In this document: piece after piece, positions 49,058 to 59,571 of the stretch | Layout: each line of letters starts with the position of its first letter | Numbering within the stretch: the stretch's first letter is position 1 | Origin: Pilaira anomala | Lineage: Eukaryota > Mucoromycota > Mucoromycetes > Mucorales > Mucoraceae | Reading direction: 5' to 3' | Assembly: GCA_025716855.1 (NCBI GenBank) | Contig: JAIXMQ010000045.1 | Coordinates: 62,001 to 126,000, forward strand | DNA: 64,000 nt | Made by a program: the position numbers and the translations under genes | Notes under the pieces: model-generated | Seen by the model: only the letters and a program-made list of their open reading frames with translations | Databases searched by the model: none | Told to the model about the DNA's origin: nothing

Positions 49058-50092
49058 AGTTATTAGGTGCTGTATTTAAAAAAAAAAAAAAAAGTTGAAG
49101 TAAAAGGAGAGAGAGAGAGAGAAAACAAAAGGTTAATTGAAGAAAAAAAAAAAAAGATTAATTAAATACATTGTAACTAGCCAATTCATTTTTCTTTTGT
49201 GATATTATAATTTATTTTAATCTCAGGTCGTTACCGAGGGTACAGCCAAAAAAAAAACAATCAGTTCTGTGGTGGTAAAAATGACTGATTTACAAAAAAA
49301 TGCACCTGCTGACAAGATCGAAAAGTTTGAAGAAAAAAAAAGGGTCAGTCTTTTTTTCAATAACCAAAGACAGGCAAAAAGTGGATGATGATGACTTCGG
49401 AATCCTTGCATGTCTTGCTGAGAGACACTCTTTTTAGAAAATGAAAAAAAAAGGATCAAATGAGAGACATATAGGGTCACTGAACAAAGCTGTACTGTGG
49501 GTAGAACTCATGATTTCATGATTCAGAAAATTGTTTAATTCATTCTATTGGACAGCCTAATTTCAATTGATGAAAAAAAAAAACTTAATTGAGAGAATGA
49601 AGCTCTTCGTTTTACACCTTTACATAACAAAAATGAGTTTAGTTTGACGGTAGAAGAGTTTACTCAGTCTAGTTTTTAGATATCAAAAGCAAGTTGCATT
49701 AGAAGGAGGGTTTACTTTTTTGATTTCCCCCCTTTTTTGTACTTTAAAATAAACAGACAGAAATTTAATTTTCGCGTTTAAATCATTTGAAATAGAGTAG
49801 ATCAGCCCAATCAACCATAAAAACCCCATTTATCACAAACACATAAACACACATGAGCTCAAGTGTTACAAGCTACACGTGCGGCATTTAATACATGAAT
49901 CACTCTCTCTCTCTCTCTTTTTTTTTTTTTTTTAACACTATGTCCCACACACACACATATTATACACTTTATCTCCCCATTCATTCTACAACAAGTAAAT
50001 AAATATTTTTTTTTAAAAAAAAAAGAACCTGGAACTTTTTTTTTTTTTTTAATTCAGTGAAAAATAGAAACTAATACAACGAAATATTAGAT
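49058..50092. other. Intergenic, no gene seen
   Basis: 1035 bp upstream of the transporter gene and downstream of eL34. AT-rich with (CT)n, (AC)n and A/T runs. A weak minus-strand frame (49223-49480) has no recognisable features. Confidence 0.35.
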
Positions 50093-50577
50093 TTATTTTT
50101 GGGCCTTGAGGACCTTCTTGACGATCTTTTGTTCCTCAATCAAGAAAGCACGAACGATACGGTTTCTGACACAGTGGGCACAACGAGAACCACCATAAGC
50201 ACGAGAGACGTGCTTGTTGGTCTTGGAGACAGTAGCGAACTCACGAGGACGGAGAGCCTTGATCTATATGTGTGTGTGTGTAAATATAAGAATGAAAGAT
50301 CAGTCAATTGTTTGTAAAATGAAAAAAAAAAACTCTAAATGAATCAAAAACTTACACCAGCGAGAGCTTCACCACAGTCACCACAACGAGGAGCCTTGAC
50401 AGGCTTCTTCTCGTATTGGTAGACGAGCTTTCCTCCTAAAAAAGAAAAAGAAGTAAGTTTCGAAATAAACTTTTTTTTTCTTCAAATAAAATATTTACCG
50501 GGAGTCTTTACGGCTCTAACACGGTTGGAACGGGTGTTGTAAGAACAACGACGACGATAAGTAAGTCTCTGGGCCAT
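50093..50577 (-). CDS. RPL34: 60S ribosomal protein eL34
   Basis: Exons 50577-50499, 50435-50356 and 50263-50093; phases close, giving 109 residues, the family length. The sequence [74 protein letters not shown] is typical eL34, including the two CxxC pairs that bind zinc. Structural protein of the large subunit. Both introns interrupt highly conserved sequence, so the junctions are certain. Codon choice is distinctly richer in GC-ending and optimal codons than neighbouring genes, as expected for high expression. Confidence 0.97.
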
Positions 50578-51635
50578 TCTGTTATTATTGATAATTTATG
50601 TAAATTGAAATTGATGGTTGAATTGAAAAAGGGTTATATACAGAAGAAGAAAAATAAAAAATTGATTAGAAAAAAAAAATCCATCCATTTATTTTTAACA
50701 TCCATCTCTAATTCCTTTTATCCCATTTTTCAAGTTGGTTTGAGAATGCATCCATTTAAGAAAAAAAAATCTATTTACCTAGTATACTGACAACGATCGG
50801 TTAAGAAAGGGGGAGTGTATCGCTTGGGTCTTGTTGACCTATAATTTACATAACTTTTTTGAAATTGTAGCGTTTCCACACTTTTTCCCCTTTTGCCCAA
50901 TGAAAATGTATCGTGTTTTAATTACCGCGAAAAAAAATGACCGGACCACCATAATAATAATGTGCTTTTTTGATAATATAAATGTTTGTTGTTTGAAACT
51001 TTCAATGATATATATATATATGTATGACTTATATTGCTTGTTATGATTTTAATAGAATTGCAATTGTATTTTATTTTTTTGAAAAAAAAAAAAAGAAATA
51101 GTATACATGTGTTTCGAATTATAGAGTGTTTCTTTTTTATAAGTTATTTTGTATTAAATGTTGCCTTTTTTTTATTTATCAAAAGTTACTTTAAAACATT
51201 TGTTAAATATTATTTTTTGAAATTATTCAGAAAATATACATACATTATACTTTTTTATTGTTGGTGATCAACATAAAACTCGAATGAGATTGGAAAGAAA
51301 AAGCCATCGTCTTTTTTTTTTTTTTTTTTTTTTTAGTTTCTTTCTTGCGTTAGTATATTATACATTTTTTTGGTACATGACAGCAACTAAATTTAGAAAA
51401 GTGTAATAAATCATGAAGCTGCAGACTTTATTTATTATATGACCAGTGTACAAATATCTTATCAGTAACTAGAGTTTTATGAGTATACCAATCAATATCA
51501 TGAAGCAATGTATGTTTAAATGGATTGCATGAATTGTGTAACAAGAAGCCACTGATAAAATGAAACAATTATTCTTTTCATTTACAAAAAAAGAAGAGAG
51601 TACTAAAAATCTATTTGACATATTTAAGCTTTTAT
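50578..51635. other. Intergenic, eL34 promoter side
   Basis: 1058 bp between the eL34 start and the protease 3' end, both minus strand. Long A/T runs (51311-51334 T-rich). Open plus-strand frames here are Phe/Ile/Tyr-rich noise. No element recognised. Confidence 0.35.
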
Positions 51636-53056
51636 TTACAAGTCATATTGTTCAATTGAAAGAGTAGGGTCCTTGATTGATTTAGCAAAGCCTAGTCTCC
51701 TATTCTGTGTATCAAATACCTACAAAAAAAAAAAATGATATGAGTAAAAAAGAAAAGAGAGAGAGAGAGAGAGAGAGACTTCTCTCACAATGATGATAAA
51801 TTACTAAACTTACTGTATAATAAGCTTTTAAGAATACATCACCTAATATCCAGTGATTCACTTTATTCATATTCTGACCCGAGATACCTGATACACACAT
51901 GGACTCATCCTCCATAGAAATTAGAATATAGTCATTGGACGGAACAGATAATAAATGACCATTTACTGTAAGTTCCAAATCCGGCAGATTTCCTTTCAAG
52001 TGACATGGAATAGCATAAGAACCATCTTTATTTGCTAGTGCACCTGGTATTCTTTCATGGATTTGTTTGGCATCTTCAGGTGTTACAATGAGAAGTGTAG
52101 TACCTATTATATTAGAAAAAAGCCATTATGTGTGAGTTTTGTTGCTTTTTTTTTTTCAAAATAACAAATATAAGTAAAAAAAAACTCACCTGTATCTAAA
52201 ATCACAGAACGAGGCGAATCGATGGTTAGATTACCAAAAGAAGCAAGTGTCATCTCAGTTAACCAATATCGATCGCTTGTGACGGGAGCGTATTGAATTT
52301 GACCCGTATAACGCGATGGATCCTGGCCACCGAAATCAATCTCTGCACCCGCGGGTTGAGTATAGATCGAGAAGCTAGCATGGGCAATTAATTTTTGGTT
52401 GACCATGTTCTCAATTAAAGTGAGTTTATGTATGTTTGATTTGGTATGATTTGAAAATCCCAGGCCCAGGATACCGTCGATAGGTAAATCCTTGAATTCA
52501 GAAGAGAGTTCGATAGCGTCTGCAATGAATTGATGTGTTAAGGTCATGGTACCGATGTGTAAAGTATCGTATCCGATACGAGCATGGATAGAACCCGTTC
52601 CATATTTGATTTCTAATGATTGAGGTGGATTTTGGAGTTGGTATGTGGATGAATTTTGAGAGGTAAACTTTTGATGATGGAGATGATGATCATAGTCGGG
52701 TGTTGTTGTACAACAGTCGTTAGAGACTACCCAGAAGTTGGAGCTGCCTGTGTCTAATACGACGTTGAACCATTGAGCTGGGTTGCCTATCCCTATTTTG
52801 GTGTGATAGCCTTTTTTTTTTGGTTTTATTGTTTATTTTATAAATACATGTAATTTTTGAAATACTTTTTTTAATTTTTACCACTGCCATGTAAATACCC
52901 AGTTTGGATTACTTTTTTATAATCTCTTTTTTCCAAATGGGTATTATAGTTATACTTTTGTAATTTGAGTTTGGTGATATGATGGTTTGGTATAGAAATA
53001 CTTGAGGCAGTATGTAATAAAAAGAGCGTAGAAAAAATAAGTAGGAAAGATTTCAT
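51636..53056 (-). CDS. Pepsin-family (A1) aspartic protease, secreted
   Basis: Exons 53056-52882, 52810-52190, 52103-51814 and 51719-51636; phases close, giving 389 residues. A signal peptide (MKSFLLIFSTLFLLHTASSI) and a basic propeptide precede the enzyme. The first active-site motif is VVLDTGSSNFWV (Asp about 78), the flap tyrosine lies in IKYGTGSI, and the second motif is VILDTGTTLL (Asp about 264), restored only by splicing at 52189-52104. DGILGLGF and NHWILGDVFLKAYYTVFD are further pepsin landmarks. It is expected to act in the secretory pathway, vacuole or outside the cell, like mucoralean rhizopuspepsin-type enzymes. Both catalytic aspartates are present, so it should be active. Confidence 0.93.
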
Positions 53057-53311
53057 TCAATGTGTTACTAGAAAGAGAGAGAGAGAGAGAGAGAGAGAAT
53101 CGCATATTTCACTTTGATTCTGCAAAGAACTCAAAAAAAAAAAAAAAAGTTTCTTTCGTCACATTTAAAAAGGGTCTGTATGGTAAAAGGTTTAAATACA
53201 AATATATTCATATTGTGACTTTTTAGAGAGAGAACAATTAATGTAAAAAAAAAAAAAAGGTTTATAATTCATGTTAATGAAGTTTCTGGGATATTTGTTG
53301 ATTTTTTTTTT

Positions 53312-53955
53312 TTATTCGTCCTCGACACCATAACGACTATAAGAAAAGAGAGGGATTAGAAATGATACACTTATAAAAAAAAAAAAAAAAGACACACGTA
53401 CGCCTTCATTTCTTTAATTTCTTCTTCCTTCTTTTGTAAATTCATCTTTTTGGTGATTTTATTTTGTTGATAATACAGCACGATCAAGTAACGACCGAGG
53501 ATATTGAAACCTTGTAAATGTTCACAAGCATTTTTGGCATCGAAAATATCTTCATATACTACAAATGCTGTACCTCTTGTATCTGTTGCGTTACCACTAT
53601 ATATATATATATAACAAAATGTATAAGTTTTTTGTTGTTGTTGTTGCTTTTTTTTTTTATTTATTTATTTACACTCGAATCTGTCTAATCGGTCCATATT
53701 TTCCAAAAACTTCATATATTTCTTCGGTAGTGATTTTAAAAGGTAAGTTTCTATTGATGTTTGTTAATCTTTTTTTTTTTTTTTTTTTTTTGGTTGACAA
53801 GTAACATTTCTTTTTTTTTTTACCTAACAAATAAAACTCTGTTTACTTCTGGTGGTAATCGCACCTAGTTCACGTTATATTCAGTTTACTATTTTATAGT
53901 AGATTGTAGTTATACTTACGTTATTACGACCTGCTAGTTTGTTTGCTGGATTCAT
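53312..53955 (-). CDS. SF3B6: Splicing factor SF3b14 (p14/SF3B6)
   Basis: Exons 53955-53920, 53864-53824, 53750-53673, 53596-53402 and 53336-53312; phases close, giving 124 residues, the exact family size. One [80 protein letters not shown]. It contacts the branch-site region in the U2 snRNP SF3b complex, and it is also part of the U12-type U11/U12 particle in organisms with a minor spliceosome. That is notable because the next gene, LSM12, carries a U12-type intron. Five exons for 375 coding nt is dense even for this window. Confidence 0.96.
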
Positions 53956-54078
53956 TTCGTTCAAGTAGATCGATAAAAAAAAAGAGAGAGAGAGAGAGAG
54001 AAAAAAAAAAGCGTTTAAAAATTTAAATAAATATCAATTGAATTAGCCAATCAAAAGAAAGATAAAATTCAAATCACC

Positions 54079-54109
<31 letters not shown>

Positions 54110-54428
54110 GAATAAGAAAAAGCTTTGTATTCAAAGAGATTTAACACAGGGCAAAAAGCAAATAAAAAAGTTTAATATGAAAGCCTTTCTCTCGTTCTAT
54201 TCTTTTGTTTAAATAGAAGAAGAAAAAGGACATCTGGCGGCTTTCAAATAAAAAAAGCGAGATATTTCATTGGCTAAAGCATTATGTATTTATTTTGTTT
54301 TTTTTTTTTTTTTTTTCGTTTTGTTTTTTTTTTCTTTTATTAAAGTAACCCATAGTTTTTTGTTTAGGTAAGAAGAAAAAAAAATATATATGTATTCTTT
54401 ATGTTTGTACTTAATTTTTGTTTAGACC
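53956..54428. promoter_or_regulatory. Divergent intergenic region, SF3B6 / LSM12
   Basis: 473 bp between two RNA-biology genes transcribed apart. It contains A and T runs and a CTGGCGGCTTTC segment near 54235-54246 that partly resembles the GGCGGCT box seen twice at 6784-6815. Significance unknown. Confidence 0.35.
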
Positions 54429-55274
54429 ATGGAGGAGATAGGACGTCAAAAGACAACTAGTCGACAACAGTCACCTAGTGGGGAACGAAAGAGTTTGGAA
54501 TCGTATATTGGAAAGTTGATTAAAGTGAAGACAGCTTCTAATGAAGAAGTCGAAGGGTTAATCTATACTTTTGATAAAATTACCAATTGTCTTGTCATTG
54601 ATATCCTTTTTATATATACTAAACTATTTACTTTTTTTTTTTTTTGCAATAACTATTTATTTTCCTTGACTTTTTAATTCATACATTGTTCAGGATCACG
54701 CAAGAAGGGCTCGTTTCGTATTATTAAAATCTCTCATCTAAAAGAGATTGTTTCTATTGGAGGAAGTGAAGTTAAAAAGGACCAGTTTAAGGTTGGACCA
54801 GTGTCAGTAGAACAGTTGAAGGTTCGTGAAGCAGATGCATTGAAAGGGTTTGGAAATGAAGTTTCCAAGTTGGGTGTTGGCGTTACAAAAGAAGGTCAAG
54901 ATATATTTAATGCATTGAGTAAAACGTATGTTTTTTAAAAAAAAAAAATAATAATTGGAATATAGACAGATAGAAAAAGATAATTGATATATGGGATTTA
55001 TACGTTGTTTAGGTTACCGTGTAGATGGTCAAAGGATACGATTGTTGTTATGGATGAAGTCTTGATTACCCCACCTTATAGTGCAGAGAATTGTAGAGCT
55101 AATTCAAGTTCAGCAGCTTCACTTGCTCGAGTAAAGAAAGTAGTAAGTACATATAGAAATTGATTTATTATTCTTTTTTTTTTTTTTATATATATATATA
55201 AAAAAGCAGATGATTGTACTTATATAACAAAATTAATATAGCTGGAAGGAGAAAGAAAGAGATTACAAAAGTAA
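54429..55274 (+). CDS. LSM12: LSM12-like protein (Lsm fold plus anticodon-binding-type domain)
   Basis: Exons 54429-54600, 54685-54925, 55013-55142 and 55242-55274; phases close, giving 191 residues. The N-terminal Lsm-like part is SLESYIGKLIKVKTASNEEV, GLIYTFDKITNCLVIDCSG, KKGSFRIIKISHLKEIVSI. The AD domain follows: GVTKEGQDIFNALSKTLPC, RWSKDTIVVMDEVLITPPY, ENCRANSSSAASLARVKKV. LSM12 proteins associate with polysomes and ataxin-2. Intron 1 is a U12-type AT-AC intron (separate entry). Using its AC end gives VIDCSGSRKKG, matching the expected Lsm strand; no GT-AG alternative joins these exons in frame. A TAA terminates after ERKRLQK. Confidence 0.9.
54601..54684 (+). other. U12-type (minor spliceosome) AT-AC intron in LSM12
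   Basis: 84-nt intron. The 5' splice site reads ATATCCTTTT, an exact match to the U12 AT-class consensus. The branch site TTCCTTGAC at 54662-54670 exactly matches TTCCTTRAC. The intron ends ATAC, 15 nt after the branch adenosine, within the narrow spacing typical of U12 introns. Exon 1 ends in phase 1 (G|AT), giving Asp across the junction. Confidence 0.93.
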
Positions 55275-55473
55275 TAAAAAAAAAATCGTTTTGAAAAAAG
55301 CCAAATTCCTATTTCAGGAACGATTTTTTATTGTTATATTTATTTTTCACATGAGAGTATCACGCGCCTTGTTGTTATTGCTGTTTTTTTTTTTTTTAAA
55401 AAAAAAATAATAATAATAATAATATCACGTTCTCTTTTCCTTTTTTTTTTTTCTTCTTCTTAAAAACAACACC

Positions 55474-56577
55474 ATGTCTCATACATTTTCAAATTGTCCT
55501 TTACGTTCTTCTTCCTTATTAATAACCAACCATGCGACACAAAGTATAGTTACAGCTACGGACGAAATACTTGACTTGTTAGGTTATTCAATGGCAGAAT
55601 TACTTCAACATTCTATTCACAGTTTACAGTTTAAACTCGATTCAAATTTTACGACTATTCCAACTTGTACTTTTCAACATGCAAATGGAGATATACTTCA
55701 TTTTCAAGTATGTGTTCATCAAGACCCTTTAGGTGGATCCAGTTGTTTAGATTATTGGTTGATTCGACCCGCATCAAATCAAATGGTATTATCATCGAAT
55801 ACAACCAACACACTAACGAATACAACAGCAGCGATATCCGTGATTCGTCTAAGTCCATATGGTACAATTGAACAAGTACAACCTTCACCTCATTTTAAAC
55901 AACCTATATCTGAATTAGTTGGTAGACCCGTGATGGCATTTGTATATCAAGATGATATTCAACCCTTATGTGCTAGTTTAGCAAAAATCTGTTCGTTACA
56001 TAAACATTATCCACCACAAGATCCATTATTTATTCGATGGTCCAGATTACCATGCCTGATCAATGACTATGATTCAGAGGATAGTTTAAATTATGATTGG
56101 ATGTCTTTTACATTGATGTCAACGAATATTGGGATTGTAGGCAACTCGATTCGACCTATTTGTATACTTCGACCACTACAGTGTGAACAGACGGAGGAAG
56201 AAACGGTGATGATACCATTTTCTTTATACAATCAATTATTCGATTGTTATCAAAGTATTTGTCAAGCAGCGAATGAGAGTAAAATCTATATAGCAGAATT
56301 TTATCATCATGTTATTTCAAGTTTATTGGAAATGTTATCTAGTTATCTTTTAGATATATGTCCAGTTCCTATTACGACACTAAAGAAAAGTGCTTTAGAA
56401 CAACAACAACAACAACAAAAGCCAGGAGAAGTACAACAAGAAAAGAGAAATACCGCGAGTGATTATGTTTGGGAATTGGTGAAATCGAATTATATTATGC
56501 AACGATCTATCAATATTTTGGAATTTACTGGTCTACTCGATCAACACAACAGTCAAATAAATTTAATCTCCAAATAA
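55474..56577 (+). CDS. PAS-domain protein, unknown role
   Basis: Intronless 367-codon frame. The first ~95 residues form a PAS-like fold: HATQSIVTATDEILDLLGYS, MAELLQHSIHSLQF, CTFQHANGDILHFQVCVHQ. A second PAS-like unit spans about 120-235 (ISVIRLSPYGTIEQVQPS, LVGRPVMAFVYQDDIQPLC, LFIRWSRLPC). The flavin-binding LOV signature (GRNCRFLQ) is absent, so this is not a White Collar-type photoreceptor. The C-terminal part is helical with a short Gln run. PAS pairs sense ligands or dimerise; no effector domain is visible, so it may work as a partner subunit. Specific identity unknown. Confidence 0.75.
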   Translation: MSHTFSNCPLRSSSLLITNHATQSIVTATDEILDLLGYSMAELLQHSIHSLQFKLDSNFTTIPTCTFQHANGDILHFQVCVHQDPLGGSSCLDYWLIRPASNQMVLSSNTTNTLTNTTAAISVIRLSPYGTIEQVQPSPHFKQPISELVGRPVMAFVYQDDIQPLCASLAKICSLHKHYPPQDPLFIRWSRLPCLINDYDSEDSLNYDWMSFTLMSTNIGIVGNSIRPICILRPLQCEQTEEETVMIPFSLYNQLFDCYQSICQAANESKIYIAEFYHHVISSLLEMLSSYLLDICPVPITTLKKSALEQQQQQQKPGEVQQEKRNTASDYVWELVKSNYIMQRSINILEFTGLLDQHNSQINLISK

Positions 56578-56633
56578 AGTTTTTTATTATTATTTTTATT
56601 GTTTTTTTTCCTACTGTTTTTAAAAAAAAAAAT

Positions 56634-57663
56634 ATGGTTGAATTAACTGAACAAGAAAAGTTGGAACGTCGTAGACAAAAGCGTCAACAACGTATTTTAC
56701 AATCAGGCGAAAGTCGTCTTGGTAGAATTACTGGCACTGCTTTTCGTAAGTTGCGGGAAAAACAACACGTCGTTTTGAATAATACCATCATAACCAAAAA
56801 AGTGTATGGCCTTTTTTTTTTGTAGCAAATAGAAGTACACCATCTCCAACACCTTCACCTTCTACCTCGTTTAAAAATAGTTCAGAACCTACGCTTACAC
56901 CTTCTACCTCTTTAAAGTATCACAGTGACTCTACAAGCTTTCGTAGGGAACGTAGAGATAGTGATGACCCAAGTGAAGAATTAGGTGCACCCACACCTTT
57001 CGTAGATCAAGACATGAATGTGGTGATGAATCAAGCGTTTGCAAATATGTTTGGAGGCGTGGCAGGTATTCCTGGAGCGGAAAATGGAGGAGGATTTAAT
57101 CCAGCTAGTTTATTAAGTGCTATGGGAGGTAGCGGCAGCGGTAGCAGCGGCATCGGTGGAGAGATACCTGGTCAAGCGACAGTACAGGTCAATGATTCAA
57201 CTAAATATTGGAATGTGTTACATTTGGTGACGATGGTGATGTTGGGTATTTATTCAGTTTATTTCGAATGGACAAGAGCAGGATCGGATCGATTTGCCGC
57301 TTTATTATATAGTAATATTGGTGTATCTAATTATCCTACTATCCATGTAGTAAGTTATATTATAAAAGGAAAAAAAAAAAAAAAAAAAAAAAGAAACTCA
57401 ATATTTTATTATTATTATAGCCTGTATTTTGGTATTTTGTTACGCTTGAATTATGTTTACAATCCGCGCGATTATTTTATCAAAAGGGAAGTATGCCACC
57501 TACATCCATGATGGCCACACTCGCGACACAATTACCTCATCCATTTGGTAGTGCGATTACGATTATTTTACGTTATCGATTGATTTGGGTGTGTCTGGTA
57601 CAAGATATTTGTGTATTAATTTTCATCATTGGTCTTTCAGAAGTGGTATCGAATGTTTTTTAG
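56634..57663 (+). CDS. GET2: GET complex subunit 2-like tail-anchored-protein receptor
   Basis: Exons 56634-56745, 56826-57349 and 57421-57663; phases close, giving 292 residues. The N-terminus MVELTEQEKLERRRQKRQQRI has the charged amphipathic helix with the (R/K)RxxR cluster that captures Get3/TRC40. A Ser/Thr/Pro and Gly-rich linker follows. Three membrane spans come at the C-terminus: WNVLHLVTMVMLGIYSVYF, PVFWYFVTLELCLQSARLF and LIWVCLVQDICVLIFIIGL. This arrangement matches Get2/CAML, the ER receptor inserting tail-anchored proteins. Ufe1, encoded in this window, is a tail-anchored SNARE of the kind such a receptor inserts. The 5' UTR cannot be long: PAS gene stop to GET2 start is 56 bp, so the two are tightly spaced. 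Confidence 0.85.
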
Positions 57664-57742
57664 AAAGAGAGAGAGTTAAAATAAAAGTCTAGATCCCTTT
57701 TTTTTTTTATTTTTTATTTTTTAAATAATATACAACTGTTGG

Positions 57743-57774
<32 letters not shown>

Positions 57775-57785
57775 TGTGTTTTTTT

Positions 57786-58267
57786 TTATGGTGAAGCAGC
57801 GAATATTTGATCAACAATAACGTTGGATTGAACTCTAGGAATTGAAATCACTTTAGAGCGTCCATTAGCTAAATAAGAAAAGTTAGTTTTCCTCGAAGAG
57901 AGAGAGAGAGATTTTTTTTTTTTTTGTAAAGTTTTACCAAAGTGAACAGCTACAGTAGGCTTAATAGAGGTATCTAAAACTTTAGTGACTTCAAATTGAA
58001 TGTTAGGGTTATTGTATTGAATACGAGGAAGGTTTTCTTGTAAGAAATGTCTATAAAAAAGTAGTTTTTTAAATAAAAAAACGTCAAAACTTTTTTTTTT
58101 TTGTTGTTGATTCAGTTTTTTTACCTTGCACTGGCACTTTCGTTCTTGCCCTTTAAGGCAAAAGTCAAGGCGATTTTAGAAACTTTGGGTGATAACTTGG
58201 CTGCTCCAGGACCTGTAGTCAAGTGCTTTAAAATTTCACGTGTGGATTGTGCTGCTCTCAACGACAT
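57786..58267 (-). CDS. Mitochondrial ribosomal protein, L51/S25/CI-B8 domain (Mrp49/mL61-like)
   Basis: Exons 58267-58125, 58050-57938 and 57868-57786; phases close, giving 112 residues. The thioredoxin-like L51/S25/CI-B8 fold is recognisable: LTTGPGAAKLSPKVSKIALT, ARHFLQENLPRIQYNNPNI, QFEVTKVLDTSIKPTVAVHF, NGRSKVISIPRVQSNVIVD. TGPGA and LPRxQYxNPN are what I recall for fungal Mrp49-type mitoribosomal proteins; animal mS25 and complex I NDUFA2 share the fold but differ in these motifs. No cleavable presequence is obvious, as usual for this group. Convergent with GET2 (123 bp between stops). Confidence 0.82.
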
Positions 58268-59571
58268 TATATATATATATTGATTCAAGTGTAAAAAAAA
58301 AAAAAGTGAATAAGAAAAAAAAAAAAAAAAAAAATGGACCAGGGGACCAGTTAAAGTGTGTATAGGGAGGAAGTGACCACTTCTTTCAAAATAATGAGTG
58401 AATTCCAATCCATTGATACAATTCAAGTGTATACATAGTAGTTATGTAATTGACAAAAATACGAAACAATCGTGTTTAGAGCAACGCAGTATGAAAAATA
58501 GCGACGATGATATAATAAGCAAGTACTTAACAATTTAAGGGATCAATTTTTATTTACATATTACATAACAAGCTTATAGCACTAAAAAAAAAAAAAAAAA
58601 AAAAAAAAGTCATCACTCTTCTTTTCCTTTTTTTTTTTTTTGGCTAATTGTATGTGCTTGATGTTAAAGGCTTTTAATGCACGACTAGCAAGTGAGTTGT
58701 TATAAGTTTCGATTAGATCCTTTTTGGTTTCTTTAGGTGGAGAGAAAGAAAAAGAAGTGTTTTTTGATGTTGATTCAGAAACACACAAGATACTTTTGAA
58801 TGAGCTTTTACTGATATAGAGTAAAAAGAGATAAATCATCTTGAGCTAATAATAATTTCAGTAGTAGTAGTTCATTTGTCTTTTCTTGTTCTGTACTTCT
58901 TTGTATGCAAAGGACTTAAATTACAAGAGATGCAGCTGCATCATGTATTATATGATATTATACTTTCAAAAACGATCATGGGCTTCGCTAGTGAGAAACG
59001 ATTTTCTTCATACCTTTTGCTATAGAACCCTCCCCAGTTGTTTTTTTTTTTTTGCATTGAGCTTATAATATTGATTTATAATTCTATTCTTGCAAATGTA
59101 ATCCTTTTTGTTTGATAGAAATAAAAATTACATTTTGCTTGAGATAGTTTGAAAGCTGTTTGTTATAATGACTGGAAGGAAAGGAGAGAAAAACGTCATT
59201 GTAGAAAAAAATGAATGAGAAAAAGTAAATAAAAAGCTTTGTGAATACCCTCAAAGTGTTGAAGTCAAGTAAGAGAAGCTTTTTGTACAACAACTATATA
59301 AGAGTTAAACTCTGACAACAACACTATAAGAGTTAAACTCTGACAACAACAAAACGTAGTAAGTTGTGTTTCTAACTTCAAATACTTACTTGTTTTAATA
59401 GTAAAGAAAGAGAAAAAAAAAAGAGAGATATTATCCTCCTCTAACCCAGTTATTCAGGGTTAATATATATATATCTAAAACGCGTATTCTACGTCACGCT
59501 TTGTTTATTAACAACAATGCAAGTTGAATAGGGAAGCAAATAAAGAGAGAACACGGTCTGATTAATTTATT
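58268..59571. other. Intergenic, includes tandem repeat
   Basis: 1.3 kb between the mL61-like gene start and the PEX10 3' end, both minus strand. It holds a doubtful 85-codon frame (58582-58839, minus) with a poly-Phe end made by a homopolymer, and the 28-bp tandem duplication listed separately. Confidence 0.4.
59298..59350. repeat. 28-bp-period tandem duplication with internal palindrome
   Basis: A 25-bp block is present twice with 28-bp period (59298-59322 and 59326-59350). Each copy includes AGAGTTAAACTCT, an inverted repeat with 6-nt arms around one central A. Located in a spacer about 220 bp downstream of the PEX10 stop. Confidence 0.85.

Noticed and set aside
49223..49480. Minus-strand frame in the transporter/eL34 spacer
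   Set aside because: Phe/Leu/Ser-rich with no domain, no conserved motif and no splice logic.
55474..56577. White Collar / LOV photoreceptor identity for the PAS protein
   Set aside because: The conserved flavin-adduct cysteine motif is absent and there is no zinc finger.
58582..58839. 85-codon minus frame (signal-anchor-like start, Lys-rich end)
   Set aside because: The C-terminus is encoded by homopolymers and the composition is weakly protein-like; not enough to call a gene.
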